Assembly: GCF_019977395.1 (NCBI RefSeq) | Contig: NZ_AP024660.1 | Coordinates: 1,240,001-1,304,000, forward strand | DNA: 64,000 nucleotides | From: Arthrobacter sp. NicSoilC5 | GTDB taxonomy: Bacteria > Actinomycetota > Actinomycetes > Actinomycetales > Micrococcaceae | Direction: 5' to 3' | Part shown: piece by piece, positions 9,386 to 17,885 of the stretch | Layout of the letters: every line of letters starts with the position of its first letter | How positions within the stretch are numbered: position 1 is the stretch's first letter | Made by a program: the position numbers and the translations under genes | The notes under the pieces: model-generated | Seen by the model: the letters and a program-made list of their open reading frames with translations, nothing else | The model's database searches: none | Told to the model about the DNA's origin: nothing

Positions 9386-10495
9386 ATGCAGATCGGTGTA
9401 TTCAGCGTCAGCGACATCACCACGGACCCCACCACGGGCCGCACCCCCACCGAACACGAGCGCATCAAAGCCTCGGTGGCCATTGCCAAAAAGGTCGAGG
9501 AAATCGGCATGGATGTCTACGCCATCGGCGAGCACCACAACCGGCCTTTCTTTTCCTCCTCCCCCACCACCACCCTGGCGTACATCGCAGCCCAGACCGA
9601 ACGCATCATTCTCTCCACGGCCACCACGCTGATCACCACCAATGACCCGGTGAAGATCGCCGAGGACTTCGCCATGCTTCAGCACTTGTCCGACGGCCGC
9701 GTCGACCTGGTCCTGGGCCGCGGCAACACCGCGCCGGTCTACCCGTGGTTCGGCAAGAACATCCAGGACGGCGTGGAACTGGCCATCGAGAACTACAGCC
9801 TCCTGCGCAAGCTGTGGGATGAGGACACTGTGAACTGGTCCGGCAAGTTCCGCACCCCGCTGCAGAACTTCACCTCCACCCCGCGCCCGCTCGACGGCGT
9901 GGCCCCCTTCGTGTGGCACGGTTCCATCCGCACGCCGCAGATCGCCGAGGTGGCCGCCTACTTTGGTGACGGTTTCTTCGCCAACAACATTTTCTGGCCC
10001 AAGGAGCACTACCAGCAGCTGATCGGCCTCTACCGGGAGCGGTACGAGCACTACGGCCACGGCAAGGCGGACCAGGCGATCGTGGGACTCGGCGGCCAGT
10101 TCTTCATGCGCAAGAACTCCCAGGATGCGGTGAAGGAATTCCGCCCGTACTTCGACAACGCCCCCGTCTACGGCCACGGCCCGTCCCTGGAGGACTTCAC
10201 CTCGCAGACACCGCTGACCGTGGGGAGCCCCCAGGAAGTCATCGAAAAGACCCTGGCCTTCCGCGAGTACTTCGGCGACTACCAGCGCCAGCTGTTCCTG
10301 ATCGACCACGCCGGCCTGCCGCTGAAGACCGTCCTGGAGCAGCTGGACCTCTTCGGTGAGGAAGTGCTGCCGGTCCTGCGCAGGGAGTACGCAGCCCTTA
10401 AGCCCGCCCACGTTCCGGAGCCGCCCACCCACGCAGGACGCGTGGCCGCCCTGCTGGCGTCACAGGACGCCGGCAAAGCCACCCCGGTGGCGTAA
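9386..10495 (+). CDS. FMN-dependent luciferase-like monooxygenase (CE1758-type)
   Basis: A 369-aa flavin-dependent TIM-barrel oxidoreductase of the bacterial luciferase-like family, most like the CE1758 subgroup. Visible family elements are an N-terminal MQIGVFSVSDIT, the GEHHNRPF strand, the AQTERIILSTATTLI segment and the DGRVDLVLGRG phosphate-binding loop. It would use FMNH2 or F420H2; the subgroup is usually annotated as FMN-dependent. The ATG at 9386 follows GGAAAGG, and a longer upstream frame runs through the terminator and operator. Its stop overlaps the next gene's start (TAATG), so the MarR is translationally coupled. The substrate is unknown. Confidence 0.9.
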   Translation: MQIGVFSVSDITTDPTTGRTPTEHERIKASVAIAKKVEEIGMDVYAIGEHHNRPFFSSSPTTTLAYIAAQTERIILSTATTLITTNDPVKIAEDFAMLQHLSDGRVDLVLGRGNTAPVYPWFGKNIQDGVELAIENYSLLRKLWDEDTVNWSGKFRTPLQNFTSTPRPLDGVAPFVWHGSIRTPQIAEVAAYFGDGFFANNIFWPKEHYQQLIGLYRERYEHYGHGKADQAIVGLGGQFFMRKNSQDAVKEFRPYFDNAPVYGHGPSLEDFTSQTPLTVGSPQEVIEKTLAFREYFGDYQRQLFLIDHAGLPLKTVLEQLDLFGEEVLPVLRREYAALKPAHVPEPPTHAGRVAALLASQDAGKATPVA

Positions 10496-10956
10496 TGGCT
10501 GCGGGAGGATCGGAATCGCCGGTGCGGCTGGCGGCGGAAACCTGGGAATCGCTGTTCCGGGCGCAGGTGGCTGTCATGCGGAAGCTGCAGTCCGGACCGG
10601 CGTTCCGGAAGCTTGCGGTGAACGAATACGACGTCCTGTTCACGCTCTCCCGCTGCCCGTCCGGCTGGCTGCGGCTCAACGAGCTCAACGACAACGTCCT
10701 GTTGAGCCAGTCAAGCCTCAGCCGGCTGGTGGAGCGGCTCGAAAAGCGGGGACTGGTGGCCCGGATGCCGGCGCCGGAGGACGGCCGCGGCGTGCTGCTC
10801 AAGCTGACGGACGAGGGCCGGGAACTGCAGAAGGAGATCGGCCGCGAGCACGTGCGGGACATCTCGGCCCTGGTGGGCCCCGCACTGACGGCCGCTGAGC
10901 AGAAGGAACTCATGCGGCTTACCGACAAGCTGCGGAACTCGCTGGGGAAGCGCTAG
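10495..10956 (+). CDS. MarR family transcriptional regulator
   Basis: A 153-aa winged-helix regulator. The helix-turn-helix is around LRLNELNDNVLLSQSSLSRL (about 60-80) and the wing around EDGRGVLLKLTDEG. It overlaps the monooxygenase stop by 1 nt, so the two are made together. The palindrome over the promoter at 9315 is its probable operator. Its 3' end overlaps the convergent transglutaminase gene by 4 nt. Confidence 0.9.
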   Translation: MAAGGSESPVRLAAETWESLFRAQVAVMRKLQSGPAFRKLAVNEYDVLFTLSRCPSGWLRLNELNDNVLLSQSSLSRLVERLEKRGLVARMPAPEDGRGVLLKLTDEGRELQKEIGREHVRDISALVGPALTAAEQKELMRLTDKLRNSLGKR

Positions 10957-11759
10957 CCCAGCTGCACGAGCCGGGCGGGGTCCTCTGCCGGCAGGTCCCC
11001 GTCCACCACGGCGGTCACGCGCAGCTGGTTCAACACCAGGCTGCCGCCCACCGTGGAAAGGAAGGCCGTGTCGGACGAGTCCCGGCCCGCAGTGATGCGC
11101 AGCATCGACTCCCGCGGGGCAAGCCCCGTGGGGTCGATGACGTGCCAGGCACCCTCCACATAGGCTTCCGCCACGGCGTGGAAATCCATGGGATTCAAGC
11201 CGGGGGCGTAAACAGCCGTGAGGCGGGCGGGGATGTCCTTGGACCGCAGCAGGGCAATGGCCAGGTGCGCGAAGTCCCGGCAGACCCCGCGCCTGCTCAG
11301 GAGCGTCTCCACCGCGCCATCCGTGCCACGGGAGGAGCCGCTGATGTACCGCAGTTCGCCATTGACCCACTCGCGGACCGCATGCACCAGGTCGGCCCCG
11401 TGGACCCCGCCGAATTCCGCGTAGGCGGTCGGCAGCAGCCGGTCCGACTCGGCATACCGGCTGGGACGCACGTAGCGGATGCGGTCGGCCAGGCACGCCT
11501 CCTCGGGCACGGCGCGGCCGGTCACCGTGGCCGAATATTCCACCGTGACTTCGGCAGGCTCGGCGAACTCCATGTAGTGGAACCGGCCGCCGTGGTGGTC
11601 CGAAATTTCCGTCAGGGGAACCTCCGCACCCCCGGCCGTCACGGACAGGGATTCGTCAAAGGATGAGTAGCCGCTGTTCCTCGCCACGGCAATGGCCATG
11701 GCCACCTTGGTGTTGGCGATTGTCTTGAAGGCCAGGCGTGCGGAAACAGAGCGTTCCAT
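10953..11759 (-). CDS. Transglutaminase-like cysteine protease family protein
   Basis: A 268-aa cytoplasmic protein with an N-terminal beta-rich domain (about 1-100) and a transglutaminase-like papain-fold domain. The catalytic triad is visible: C160 in RRGVCRDFAH, H194 in MDFHAVAEAY and D209 in HVIDPTG. No signal peptide is seen. Homologues are annotated as transglutaminase family proteins; most bacterial members are proteases or peptide N-glycanases, and the substrate is not known. It stands convergent to the MarR gene and upstream of an unrelated lipoprotein gene. Confidence 0.9.
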   Translation of the reverse strand: MERSVSARLAFKTIANTKVAMAIAVARNSGYSSFDESLSVTAGGAEVPLTEISDHHGGRFHYMEFAEPAEVTVEYSATVTGRAVPEEACLADRIRYVRPSRYAESDRLLPTAYAEFGGVHGADLVHAVREWVNGELRYISGSSRGTDGAVETLLSRRGVCRDFAHLAIALLRSKDIPARLTAVYAPGLNPMDFHAVAEAYVEGAWHVIDPTGLAPRESMLRITAGRDSSDTAFLSTVGGSLVLNQLRVTAVVDGDLPAEDPARLVQLG

Positions 11760-11830
11760 GAATCTCCGGGGGTGTTGGGGGTGGAAGGCAAGTCGGGCGC
11801 ACCGGCACCTGGTGGGCGCGGGCAGCGGGA

Positions 11831-12658
11831 CTAGTTTTTGACCTTCAGCGACATTAGCATCCGCTGCACGTTGGCGAAGTCAGGGCTCCCGTTGACGTAC
11901 TGGGCCGCCTGGTCCAGCGTGTCGAACGCCTTCGCCGGGGCCACCTTTTCGTCCGGCGCGAAGGCCTTGAGGGCCACCAGGTCCCCAAACGAGTAGTCCC
12001 CCTTCCCGGCCGGACCACGCACCACGTTGCGCAGCTCGCACGCCTTCCCGTCGGTTCCTCCCACCAGGTTGGTGATGCCGTAGGAACCGAAGTAGCGGTA
12101 ACCCTGGATCACCCGGTAGACCATGCGTGGCGGGATGGTTCCCTCCCCACCCTGTGCGGCAAGGTCGAACGGTACGCTGCTGATCACCGTGTACGGGCGC
12201 TGCGCACTGTCCGGGCAGTCAACGGACGACGGCGGCAGTCCCGTCCGGAGCGAAGCCATGAAGGTCCCGTCGGGCTTCTTCACGTCGACCTTCAGTCCGC
12301 CCGCAAGGATGCCCTCCTCCGGCGCCACGGACTGGGCGATCCAGTCCGCCGGCAAATCGAAGCTGACGGTCTTTGCGGGATCGGAGAACGTCTTCCAGGA
12401 CGTGGCGGTGGGCACCGCCTGGGGTTCGCCGGAGGCCGGTGCTGCTGTTGTTGCACTGCCGGCCGGCGCCGCTGCCGTGGCGCCGGCGGCCGCCCCGTCG
12501 GCCGGAGAGGCCGTTCCGGACGCTGCCGGCGCTGAAGGGTCCGGCTGCGCGGTCCATCCGGGGCCGGCCGCCTGCGGTGCCGAACATGCTGCCAGCAGAA
12601 CGGCGCCGGCCACGAGGGAGATACCGGAAAGAACAGCCTTTACTGGCGCGCCTGTCAT
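11831..12658 (-). CDS. Lipoprotein of unknown function
   Basis: A 275-aa predicted lipoprotein: hydrophobic signal AVLSGISLVAGAVLLAAC with the lipobox LAAC (cysteine about residue 25), then an Ala/Pro/Thr-rich low-complexity linker to about residue 80, then a compact globular domain (SWKTFSDPAKTVSFDLPADW onward). I do not recognise the domain. The ATG at 12658 has a TAGGCT -10 element 7 nt upstream and no Shine-Dalgarno; a 40-codon longer frame exists but has no signal-peptide logic. It is divergent from the DUF1684 gene. Confidence 0.75.
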   Translation of the reverse strand: MTGAPVKAVLSGISLVAGAVLLAACSAPQAAGPGWTAQPDPSAPAASGTASPADGAAAGATAAAPAGSATTAAPASGEPQAVPTATSWKTFSDPAKTVSFDLPADWIAQSVAPEEGILAGGLKVDVKKPDGTFMASLRTGLPPSSVDCPDSAQRPYTVISSVPFDLAAQGGEGTIPPRMVYRVIQGYRYFGSYGITNLVGGTDGKACELRNVVRGPAGKGDYSFGDLVALKAFAPDEKVAPAKAFDTLDQAAQYVNGSPDFANVQRMLMSLKVKN

Positions 12659-12665
12659 GAGGCCC

Positions 12666-12671
12666 AGCCTA
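12666..12671 (-). promoter_or_regulatory. -10 element of the leaderless lipoprotein gene
   Basis: TAGGCT on the minus strand, 7 nt before the ATG at 12658. Confidence 0.45.
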
Positions 12672-12825
12672 ACGGGGACCATCCCGCTCTCCCGCCTGCC
12701 GCGGCGGTGTTTCCTGCATCCGGGACACGCACCCCCGGCTCCTCCCGACCGGCCCCCGCCCAGCCGCAGGCCGGGCACCCGGCCCGGCGTGTCGCCGTCG
12801 GACGTTTACCACCCCGGCCTGGGAC

Positions 12826-12831
12826 TAGGCT
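12826..12831 (+). promoter_or_regulatory. -10 element of the leaderless DUF1684 gene
   Basis: TAGGCT, 7 nt before the ATG at 12839. The hexamer and spacing are the same as at the divergent lipoprotein gene. GGAGG lies only 2 nt from the ATG, too close for normal ribosome binding. Confidence 0.45.
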
Positions 12832-12838
12832 GGAGGCT

Positions 12839-13501
12839 ATGTCGGAAGAGCAGCACGGCGCAGCCGAAGAGAATCCCGCGGACATTTCCGCCCTGGACAT
12901 TGCCGACTGGCGGCTGCGGACGTTTGCGCTCTACGACAATGTCCGCCGGATCTCCGCCGAGAGCCCGTCCGAGGCGCACTCGTACTGGCGCCACCAGCGG
13001 GACCTGATGTTCGCAACGCACCCGGCCTCCGCCCTGACAGCGGCGGACAAGGCGCGCTTTTCCGGCCTCAAGACTGCTGACTACGATCCGATTTACCGCT
13101 TCCATGTCCCGCTCACCAAGGAAGGTGCAGGCCGGGAGATGAGCGTGGACACGGGAACCGACGGCGTGGTCAACTTCGTCCGGCTGGGAACGTTCGACCT
13201 GCCGGAAATGGGCCAGCTGGGGGTGTGGAAGATCCATGGGTACGGCGGCGGCATCTTCGTTCCGTTCCGCGACGCCACGGCCGGCCAGCCGGGTGGAACC
13301 TATGGGGCCGGCCGCTACCTGCTGGACACCATCAAGGGCGCGTTCCACGGGGTCAGCGGCACGGGTCCCGGCGCCACCTTTGTGCTGGACTTCAACTTCG
13401 CCTACAACCCCTCCTGCGCCTACAACGAGGCGTGGGCCTGCCCGCTGCCCGGGCCATCAAACCGGCTGGCAGTGGAAATTCCCGTGGGCGAGCTGTACTG
13501 A
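12839..13501 (+). CDS. DUF1684 domain-containing protein
   Basis: A 220-aa soluble protein matching DUF1684. Typical elements are WRLRTFALYDNVR near the N-terminus, RDLMFATHPASAL, a central GTDGVVNFVRLGTFDLP strand and the C-terminal block FVLDFNFAYNPSCAYNEAWA followed by CPLP. The Cys residues in the NPSCAYNEAWACPLP signature are characteristic. The family's function is unknown; it is widespread in Actinobacteria and Bacteroidetes. It is transcribed divergently from the lipoprotein and is followed 25 nt later by gtrA. Confidence 0.9.
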   Translation: MSEEQHGAAEENPADISALDIADWRLRTFALYDNVRRISAESPSEAHSYWRHQRDLMFATHPASALTAADKARFSGLKTADYDPIYRFHVPLTKEGAGREMSVDTGTDGVVNFVRLGTFDLPEMGQLGVWKIHGYGGGIFVPFRDATAGQPGGTYGAGRYLLDTIKGAFHGVSGTGPGATFVLDFNFAYNPSCAYNEAWACPLPGPSNRLAVEIPVGELY

Positions 13502-13526
13502 TGCCGGCCGTCCCCGGTAACGCCGC

Positions 13527-14015
13527 GTGAGGGAGGGCCTGTCCGCACCCGCCGCCACGGAGACCGCTACCCGGCGCTTTCCCGCCACCAGGCACTACCG
13601 TGGTGTCCTGCGCTTTCCGGTCATCCGGCAGCTGCTGCGTTTTTCCGGCGTCGGGGTTATTTGCACCGCGGCGTCCCTGGGGCTTTACGCGCTGCTGCGG
13701 CCGTGGCTGGGCGCCCAGTTGGCCAACGCCGTGGCGCTGGTCCTCACATCGCTGCTGAACACGGCCCTGAACCGGCGGCTGACCTTCAAGATTGCCGGCC
13801 AGCAACGCCGAACCCGCGACCACCTCAACGGCCTGGTGGTGATTGCCGTGGCCTTGGTGATCACCGGCAGCAGCCTGGGCGTGCTGCACTGGTTCAACCC
13901 GGACGCCACCGTGGGTGACGAACTGGTGGCCACCACGCTTTCCGGCTTCCTGGCCACCGCCGTGCGCTTCAGCATGCTGCGGCACTGGATTTTCCGCCGC
14001 GCGCGCCACCGCTAG
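13527..14015 (+). CDS. GtrA family membrane protein
   Basis: A 162-aa protein with four predicted membrane segments (about 33-55, 60-80, 98-118 and 130-150), matching the GtrA family, which is thought to move polyprenyl-linked sugars across the membrane for cell-surface glycosylation. The characteristic loop NTALNRRLTFK follows TM2. The start is a GTG at 13527, 25 nt after the DUF1684 stop, so the two may be cotranscribed. No glycosyltransferase gene is adjacent. Confidence 0.88.
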   Translation: MREGLSAPAATETATRRFPATRHYRGVLRFPVIRQLLRFSGVGVICTAASLGLYALLRPWLGAQLANAVALVLTSLLNTALNRRLTFKIAGQQRRTRDHLNGLVVIAVALVITGSSLGVLHWFNPDATVGDELVATTLSGFLATAVRFSMLRHWIFRRARHR

Positions 14016-14028
14016 GGTCGTCCGGGGG

Positions 14029-15195
14029 CTACCGGCCCTGGCCCGCTCCCAGGTTCCTGACCCCGGCGACGGCCGCCTGGACGGCAGCCGCGGCAGCGTC
14101 GAGGTCCTCCTGCGTCACCGCGGCGTCGAAGCTGAAGCGGACCGCCGTCTGGGCCACCTCTGCCGGAATACCCATGGCGGTGAGCACGGCCGACGGCGCG
14201 TCCGAGCCCGCGGCGCATGCCGAGCCGCTGGAGCAGACCACGCCGCGGCGTTCCAGCTCGAGGAGCACCGACTCGCCGCTGGTACCGGGGAAGCAAAACG
14301 ACGCCACTGATGGCAGCCGCTCGGACGGATGCCCGGTGAGGACGGCATCCGGCACGCCTGCCAGGACGGCTGCAATGAACCGGTCCCGCAGCGCTGCAAC
14401 CCTTGCCTGCTCCCCTGCCTGCCGGTCCCGGGCAAGCGTGAGGGCGGCGGCGAGCCCCACCGCGCCGGCAACATTTTCCGTTCCGGACCGGCGGCCCCGC
14501 TCCTGGCCGCCGCCGTGGATGACCGGTTCCAGGCGCGTACGGCTCCGGACAAACAGCACTCCGCAGCCTTTGGGTGCGCCCAGCTTGTGCCCCGAGATGC
14601 TCATCGCATCCACGCCCAGCGGGCGGGTGTCGAGCGGCAGCCAGCCGGCGGCCTGGACGGCGTCGGTGTGGAACGGGATGCCCTGGGCGCGGGCCAGTTC
14701 CGCCAGCCCGGCGATGGGTTGGATGGTTCCCACCTCGTTGTTGGCGTACATGATGCTCACCAGCGCGGTTTCCGGGCGCAGCACCCGGGCAAGTGCTTCG
14801 GGCGTGACGCGGCCGGTTGAATCCACCGGGACCACGTCGACGGTAAAGCCGTGGAAGCGCTCCAGGTAGCGGGCGGATTCCTCCACGGCGGGGTGTTCGA
14901 CGGCGCTGATCACCACCCGGTCCAGCAGCGGGTTTGCCGCCTGCCGGGCCAGGGCAATGCCTTTTACCGCCAGGTTGTCCGCTTCGGTTCCACCCGAGGT
15001 GAACACCACGTCGCCTTGCCGGCAGCCAAGGACATCCGCCACGGCCCTCCGCGCCTGCGCGAGAGCCGCGGCCGCCGCCTCGCCCAGGGTGTGGTGGCTG
15101 GAGGGGTTCCCGAATCCACCGGTGAGGTAGGGCCACATGGCGTCCAGCACCTCACGGCGGACCGGGGTGGTGGCGGCGGCGTCAAGGAAGATCAC
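14029..15195 (-). CDS. Cysteine desulfurase of the NAD operon (NifS-like)
   Basis: A 388-aa PLP-dependent enzyme that takes sulfur from cysteine for iron-sulfur cluster assembly. The PLP lysine is K204 in SISGHKLGAPKG, the PLP-stacking histidine H101 in VEHPAV, and the catalytic cysteine C327 in CSSGSACAAGS. The start is the GTG at 15195, 7 nt after nadC; a 31-codon longer frame overlaps nadC and lacks the MIFLDAAATTP family start. As the last gene of nadA-nadB-nadC it most likely builds or repairs the 4Fe-4S cluster of NadA, as NifS does beside nadB in Bacillus subtilis. Confidence 0.92.
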   Translation of the reverse strand: MIFLDAAATTPVRREVLDAMWPYLTGGFGNPSSHHTLGEAAAAALAQARRAVADVLGCRQGDVVFTSGGTEADNLAVKGIALARQAANPLLDRVVISAVEHPAVEESARYLERFHGFTVDVVPVDSTGRVTPEALARVLRPETALVSIMYANNEVGTIQPIAGLAELARAQGIPFHTDAVQAAGWLPLDTRPLGVDAMSISGHKLGAPKGCGVLFVRSRTRLEPVIHGGGQERGRRSGTENVAGAVGLAAALTLARDRQAGEQARVAALRDRFIAAVLAGVPDAVLTGHPSERLPSVASFCFPGTSGESVLLELERRGVVCSSGSACAAGSDAPSAVLTAMGIPAEVAQTAVRFSFDAAVTQEDLDAAAAAVQAAVAGVRNLGAGQGR

Positions 15196-15202
15196 GGCAG
15201 CC

Positions 15203-16120
15203 TCACCCGGCGGCCAGTTCGACGTCGAGGCCCAGGTCCAGCGCGGCCACGGAGTGGGTGAGTGCGCCAACGGAGATGACATCCACACCAGTGGCCGCGA
15301 TGGCCGCGACCGTGCCGGTGTTCACGTTGCCGCTGGCCTCCACCCGGGCACGTCCGGCCACGAGGGCAACCCCGGCTGTGAGCTCTTCGATGCTGAAGTT
15401 GTCCAGCATGATGGTGTCCACGCCAGCGGCCAGCACGGGTTCGATTTGTTCCATGCGGTCCACCTCGACTTCGAAGTGGGTAGTGTGTCCCAGCTGTGCC
15501 TTGGCGGCCAGGAGGAGGGCCGTGAGCTTGGCCGGGTCCCCGCCGGTCATCACGGCAAGGTGGTTGTCCTTGGCCAGCACGGCGTCGGAGAGGCTGTACC
15601 GGTGGTTTGCACCGCCGCCGCAACGGACCGCGAACCGTTCCAGGATGCGCAGGCCGGGGGTGGTCTTGCGCGTATCGGTGATGCGGGCCCGGGTGCCCTC
15701 GGCGAGCCGCACGAATTCGGCGGTCTTCGTGGCGATGGCGGACATCCGCTGGACAAGGTTGAGCGCCACGCGTTCTGCCAGCAGCACCGAGCGGGCACTG
15801 CCGGTGACCCGCGCAAGGTGCATTCCGGCGTCGAACGATTCCCCGTCCGCCACCAGCAACTCCACCTGCGTGGCGGGGTCCACCAGCTCCATGGCGTCGC
15901 GGAAGACGGTGGCTCCGCTAAGGACGCCCGGCACGCGGGCGTTCAGGACGGCGGTGGCGCGGGCACCGGCGGGGATGAGCAGCTGCGAGGTGATGTCGCC
16001 GGAGGGTGCGTCCTCGGCGAAGGCCCGCTCCAGGATGTCCCTGACGGGGGCCGACGGAAGGGTAAGGTCCAGCGGTGGGCGCCGAAACACGGCCTGGTCG
16101 ATCACGGCGGGTTCAGTCAT
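15203..16120 (-). CDS. nadC: Nicotinate-nucleotide pyrophosphorylase (quinolinate phosphoribosyltransferase)
   Basis: A 305-aa cytoplasmic enzyme that converts quinolinate and PRPP to nicotinate mononucleotide, CO2 and pyrophosphate, the third step of de novo NAD synthesis. Family motifs are EDAPSGDITSQLL at the N-terminus, TRKTTPGLRILERFAVRCGG (active-site Arg/Lys) and EVEVDRMEQ, then ASGNVNTGTVAAIAATGVD. The ATG at 16120 overlaps the end of nadB by 8 nt, showing translational coupling. Confidence 0.97.
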   Translation of the reverse strand: MTEPAVIDQAVFRRPPLDLTLPSAPVRDILERAFAEDAPSGDITSQLLIPAGARATAVLNARVPGVLSGATVFRDAMELVDPATQVELLVADGESFDAGMHLARVTGSARSVLLAERVALNLVQRMSAIATKTAEFVRLAEGTRARITDTRKTTPGLRILERFAVRCGGGANHRYSLSDAVLAKDNHLAVMTGGDPAKLTALLLAAKAQLGHTTHFEVEVDRMEQIEPVLAAGVDTIMLDNFSIEELTAGVALVAGRARVEASGNVNTGTVAAIAATGVDVISVGALTHSVAALDLGLDVELAAG

Positions 16121-17885
16121 GGAGCAGGCTCGCTTTCGGGCGGAGGGAAGTCGGGTTGTCAGTTTCGACGGGTTCGTCGCTGCGATAATGCGCCCCCAGT
16201 GATTCACAGCGTTTGAGGGCAGCGCCCACCAGCAGCTGCGCGGCCAGCAGGAGGTTCCGGTTCTCGCAGGCAACAGGGTCAGCAGCGGACTCAACGGCAT
16301 CAGGACGGACGACGGCGGCCCAGGACTCAAGCGTCCGGCCGGCCTCGGCCAACAATTGCCCGGAGCGCAGCACTCCGGCGTGCGAGGTCATGAGGCGGCG
16401 TAGAGCCTCCCGGGAAAACGGCCCAGACCCGCCCGCACCTTCAAAACCAGCAAGGACGGTGACGTGCGTACTCGCGTTTCGCGGCAGGGGTGCGGAATCG
16501 TGCGGCAGTTTCGGAGGTCCCGAAAGCGCCGTTGTCGCGTGAGCGTCCGCATCGGCCGCCGAGCTTGCGAGGCGTTCGCCGGTGCGAGGCGCGAGCGCAG
16601 GCGCCGAGGGACCTGCGGAGCTGCCCTCCAGAAAGTCTTCAACAGCGCGGCGGCCGAAGACGAGTCCCTCGAGGAGGGAGTTGCTGGCCAGCCGGTTTGC
16701 CCCTTGGACGCCGGTGCACGCGACCTCCCCGGCGGCGTAAAGGCCCGGAACGGTGGTGCGGGCGGAGAGGTCGGTGGTGACGCCGCCCATCCAGTAGTGG
16801 GCTGCGGGAGCGACGGGAACCAGTTCGCGGGTCCAGTCGATGCCGGCGTCGAGGGTTTTGCGGGTGAGGGTGGGGAACCTTTGCCGGAGGAAGCCCGCGC
16901 CCTTGGCCTGCTCGACACCCCGGGCGTCGAGGTAGACGTGGCCGTTGGGATCGCCCAGCTTGGCCAGGTGGAGGGCGATGCTGCGGGATACGACGTCGCG
17001 GGGCGCCAGTTCGGCATCGGGGTGGTAGGCCTGCATGAAGCGGCGTCCGCCGGAGTCCAGCAGGATGGCTCCTTCGCCGCGGACGGCTTCGGAGATCAGC
17101 AGTGGCCCGTCCAGCCGGGCCGGGTGCGCCGTGGCGGAGCTGACCAGGCAGGTGGGGTGGAACTGGAAGAACTCGAGGTCTGCCACTGCCGCTCCGGCGC
17201 GGACGGCGAGCGCCAGTCCGTCGGCGGTGGCAACAGCGGGGTTGGTGGTTTGGGCAAACAGTTGTCCTGCTCCCCCCGAGGCAAGCAGGACGGCATCCGC
17301 ATCCAGGTCCGCGGGCCGGCCGTCCTGGAGGTAGTGGACTCCTGCCACCTGCCCGTCCCGGGTCACCAGGGCGGTGGCCTGGGCGTGCGTGAGAATGGTG
17401 AGCTTCCCGTCATCCCGCCGCGACAGGACGGCCTGGATCAGCGCCCCGGCGACGCGTGCACCTGTGGCGTCTCCTCCTGCATGCAGGATCCGCGGGGCAC
17501 TGTGGGCTGCTTCGAGCCCAAGGGCCGGGCCGCCGTCGTGCGTGGCCCCGGCCGTCACCGCCCCGGCGTGGCCCGCATCGAAGGCAACACCGTAGCGCTG
17601 GAGGCCGGCAATGTCCCGCCGCGCCTCCGTGCACATCAGCCGGACTGCGGCCTCGTTGCAGTGCCCGGCCCCGGCGCGCAGGGTGTCGGCGATGTGCGCG
17701 GCAACGGTGTCCCCAGGTGCAGGTTCGGCGAGAACGGCCGAAATGCCGCCCTGCGCGTACCAGGTGTTGCTGTGGTCCAGCGCGCCCTTGGTCAGCAGCA
17801 CCACGTCCGCGCCGGCATCGGAGGCAAGCAGTGCGGCGTAGAGCCCTGCGATGCCGCTTCCGACGACGGCCAGGCGGCGCGTCAT
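16113..17885 (-). CDS. nadB: L-aspartate oxidase
   Basis: A 590-aa FAD enzyme that oxidises aspartate to iminoaspartate, the first step of NAD synthesis. The dinucleotide fold VVGSGIAGLYAALLASDAG lies at residues 7-25; succinate-dehydrogenase-family motifs include GGGALGLEAAHS-type substrate loop residues and GGVTTDLSARTTVPGLYAAG. A low-complexity, charged stretch near 460-510 interrupts the C-terminal helical domain and makes the protein longer than the usual 540 aa. The ATG at 17885 overlaps the nadA stop by 1 nt (TGATG). Confidence 0.96.
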   Translation of the reverse strand: MTRRLAVVGSGIAGLYAALLASDAGADVVLLTKGALDHSNTWYAQGGISAVLAEPAPGDTVAAHIADTLRAGAGHCNEAAVRLMCTEARRDIAGLQRYGVAFDAGHAGAVTAGATHDGGPALGLEAAHSAPRILHAGGDATGARVAGALIQAVLSRRDDGKLTILTHAQATALVTRDGQVAGVHYLQDGRPADLDADAVLLASGGAGQLFAQTTNPAVATADGLALAVRAGAAVADLEFFQFHPTCLVSSATAHPARLDGPLLISEAVRGEGAILLDSGGRRFMQAYHPDAELAPRDVVSRSIALHLAKLGDPNGHVYLDARGVEQAKGAGFLRQRFPTLTRKTLDAGIDWTRELVPVAPAAHYWMGGVTTDLSARTTVPGLYAAGEVACTGVQGANRLASNSLLEGLVFGRRAVEDFLEGSSAGPSAPALAPRTGERLASSAADADAHATTALSGPPKLPHDSAPLPRNASTHVTVLAGFEGAGGSGPFSREALRRLMTSHAGVLRSGQLLAEAGRTLESWAAVVRPDAVESAADPVACENRNLLLAAQLLVGAALKRCESLGAHYRSDEPVETDNPTSLRPKASLLHD

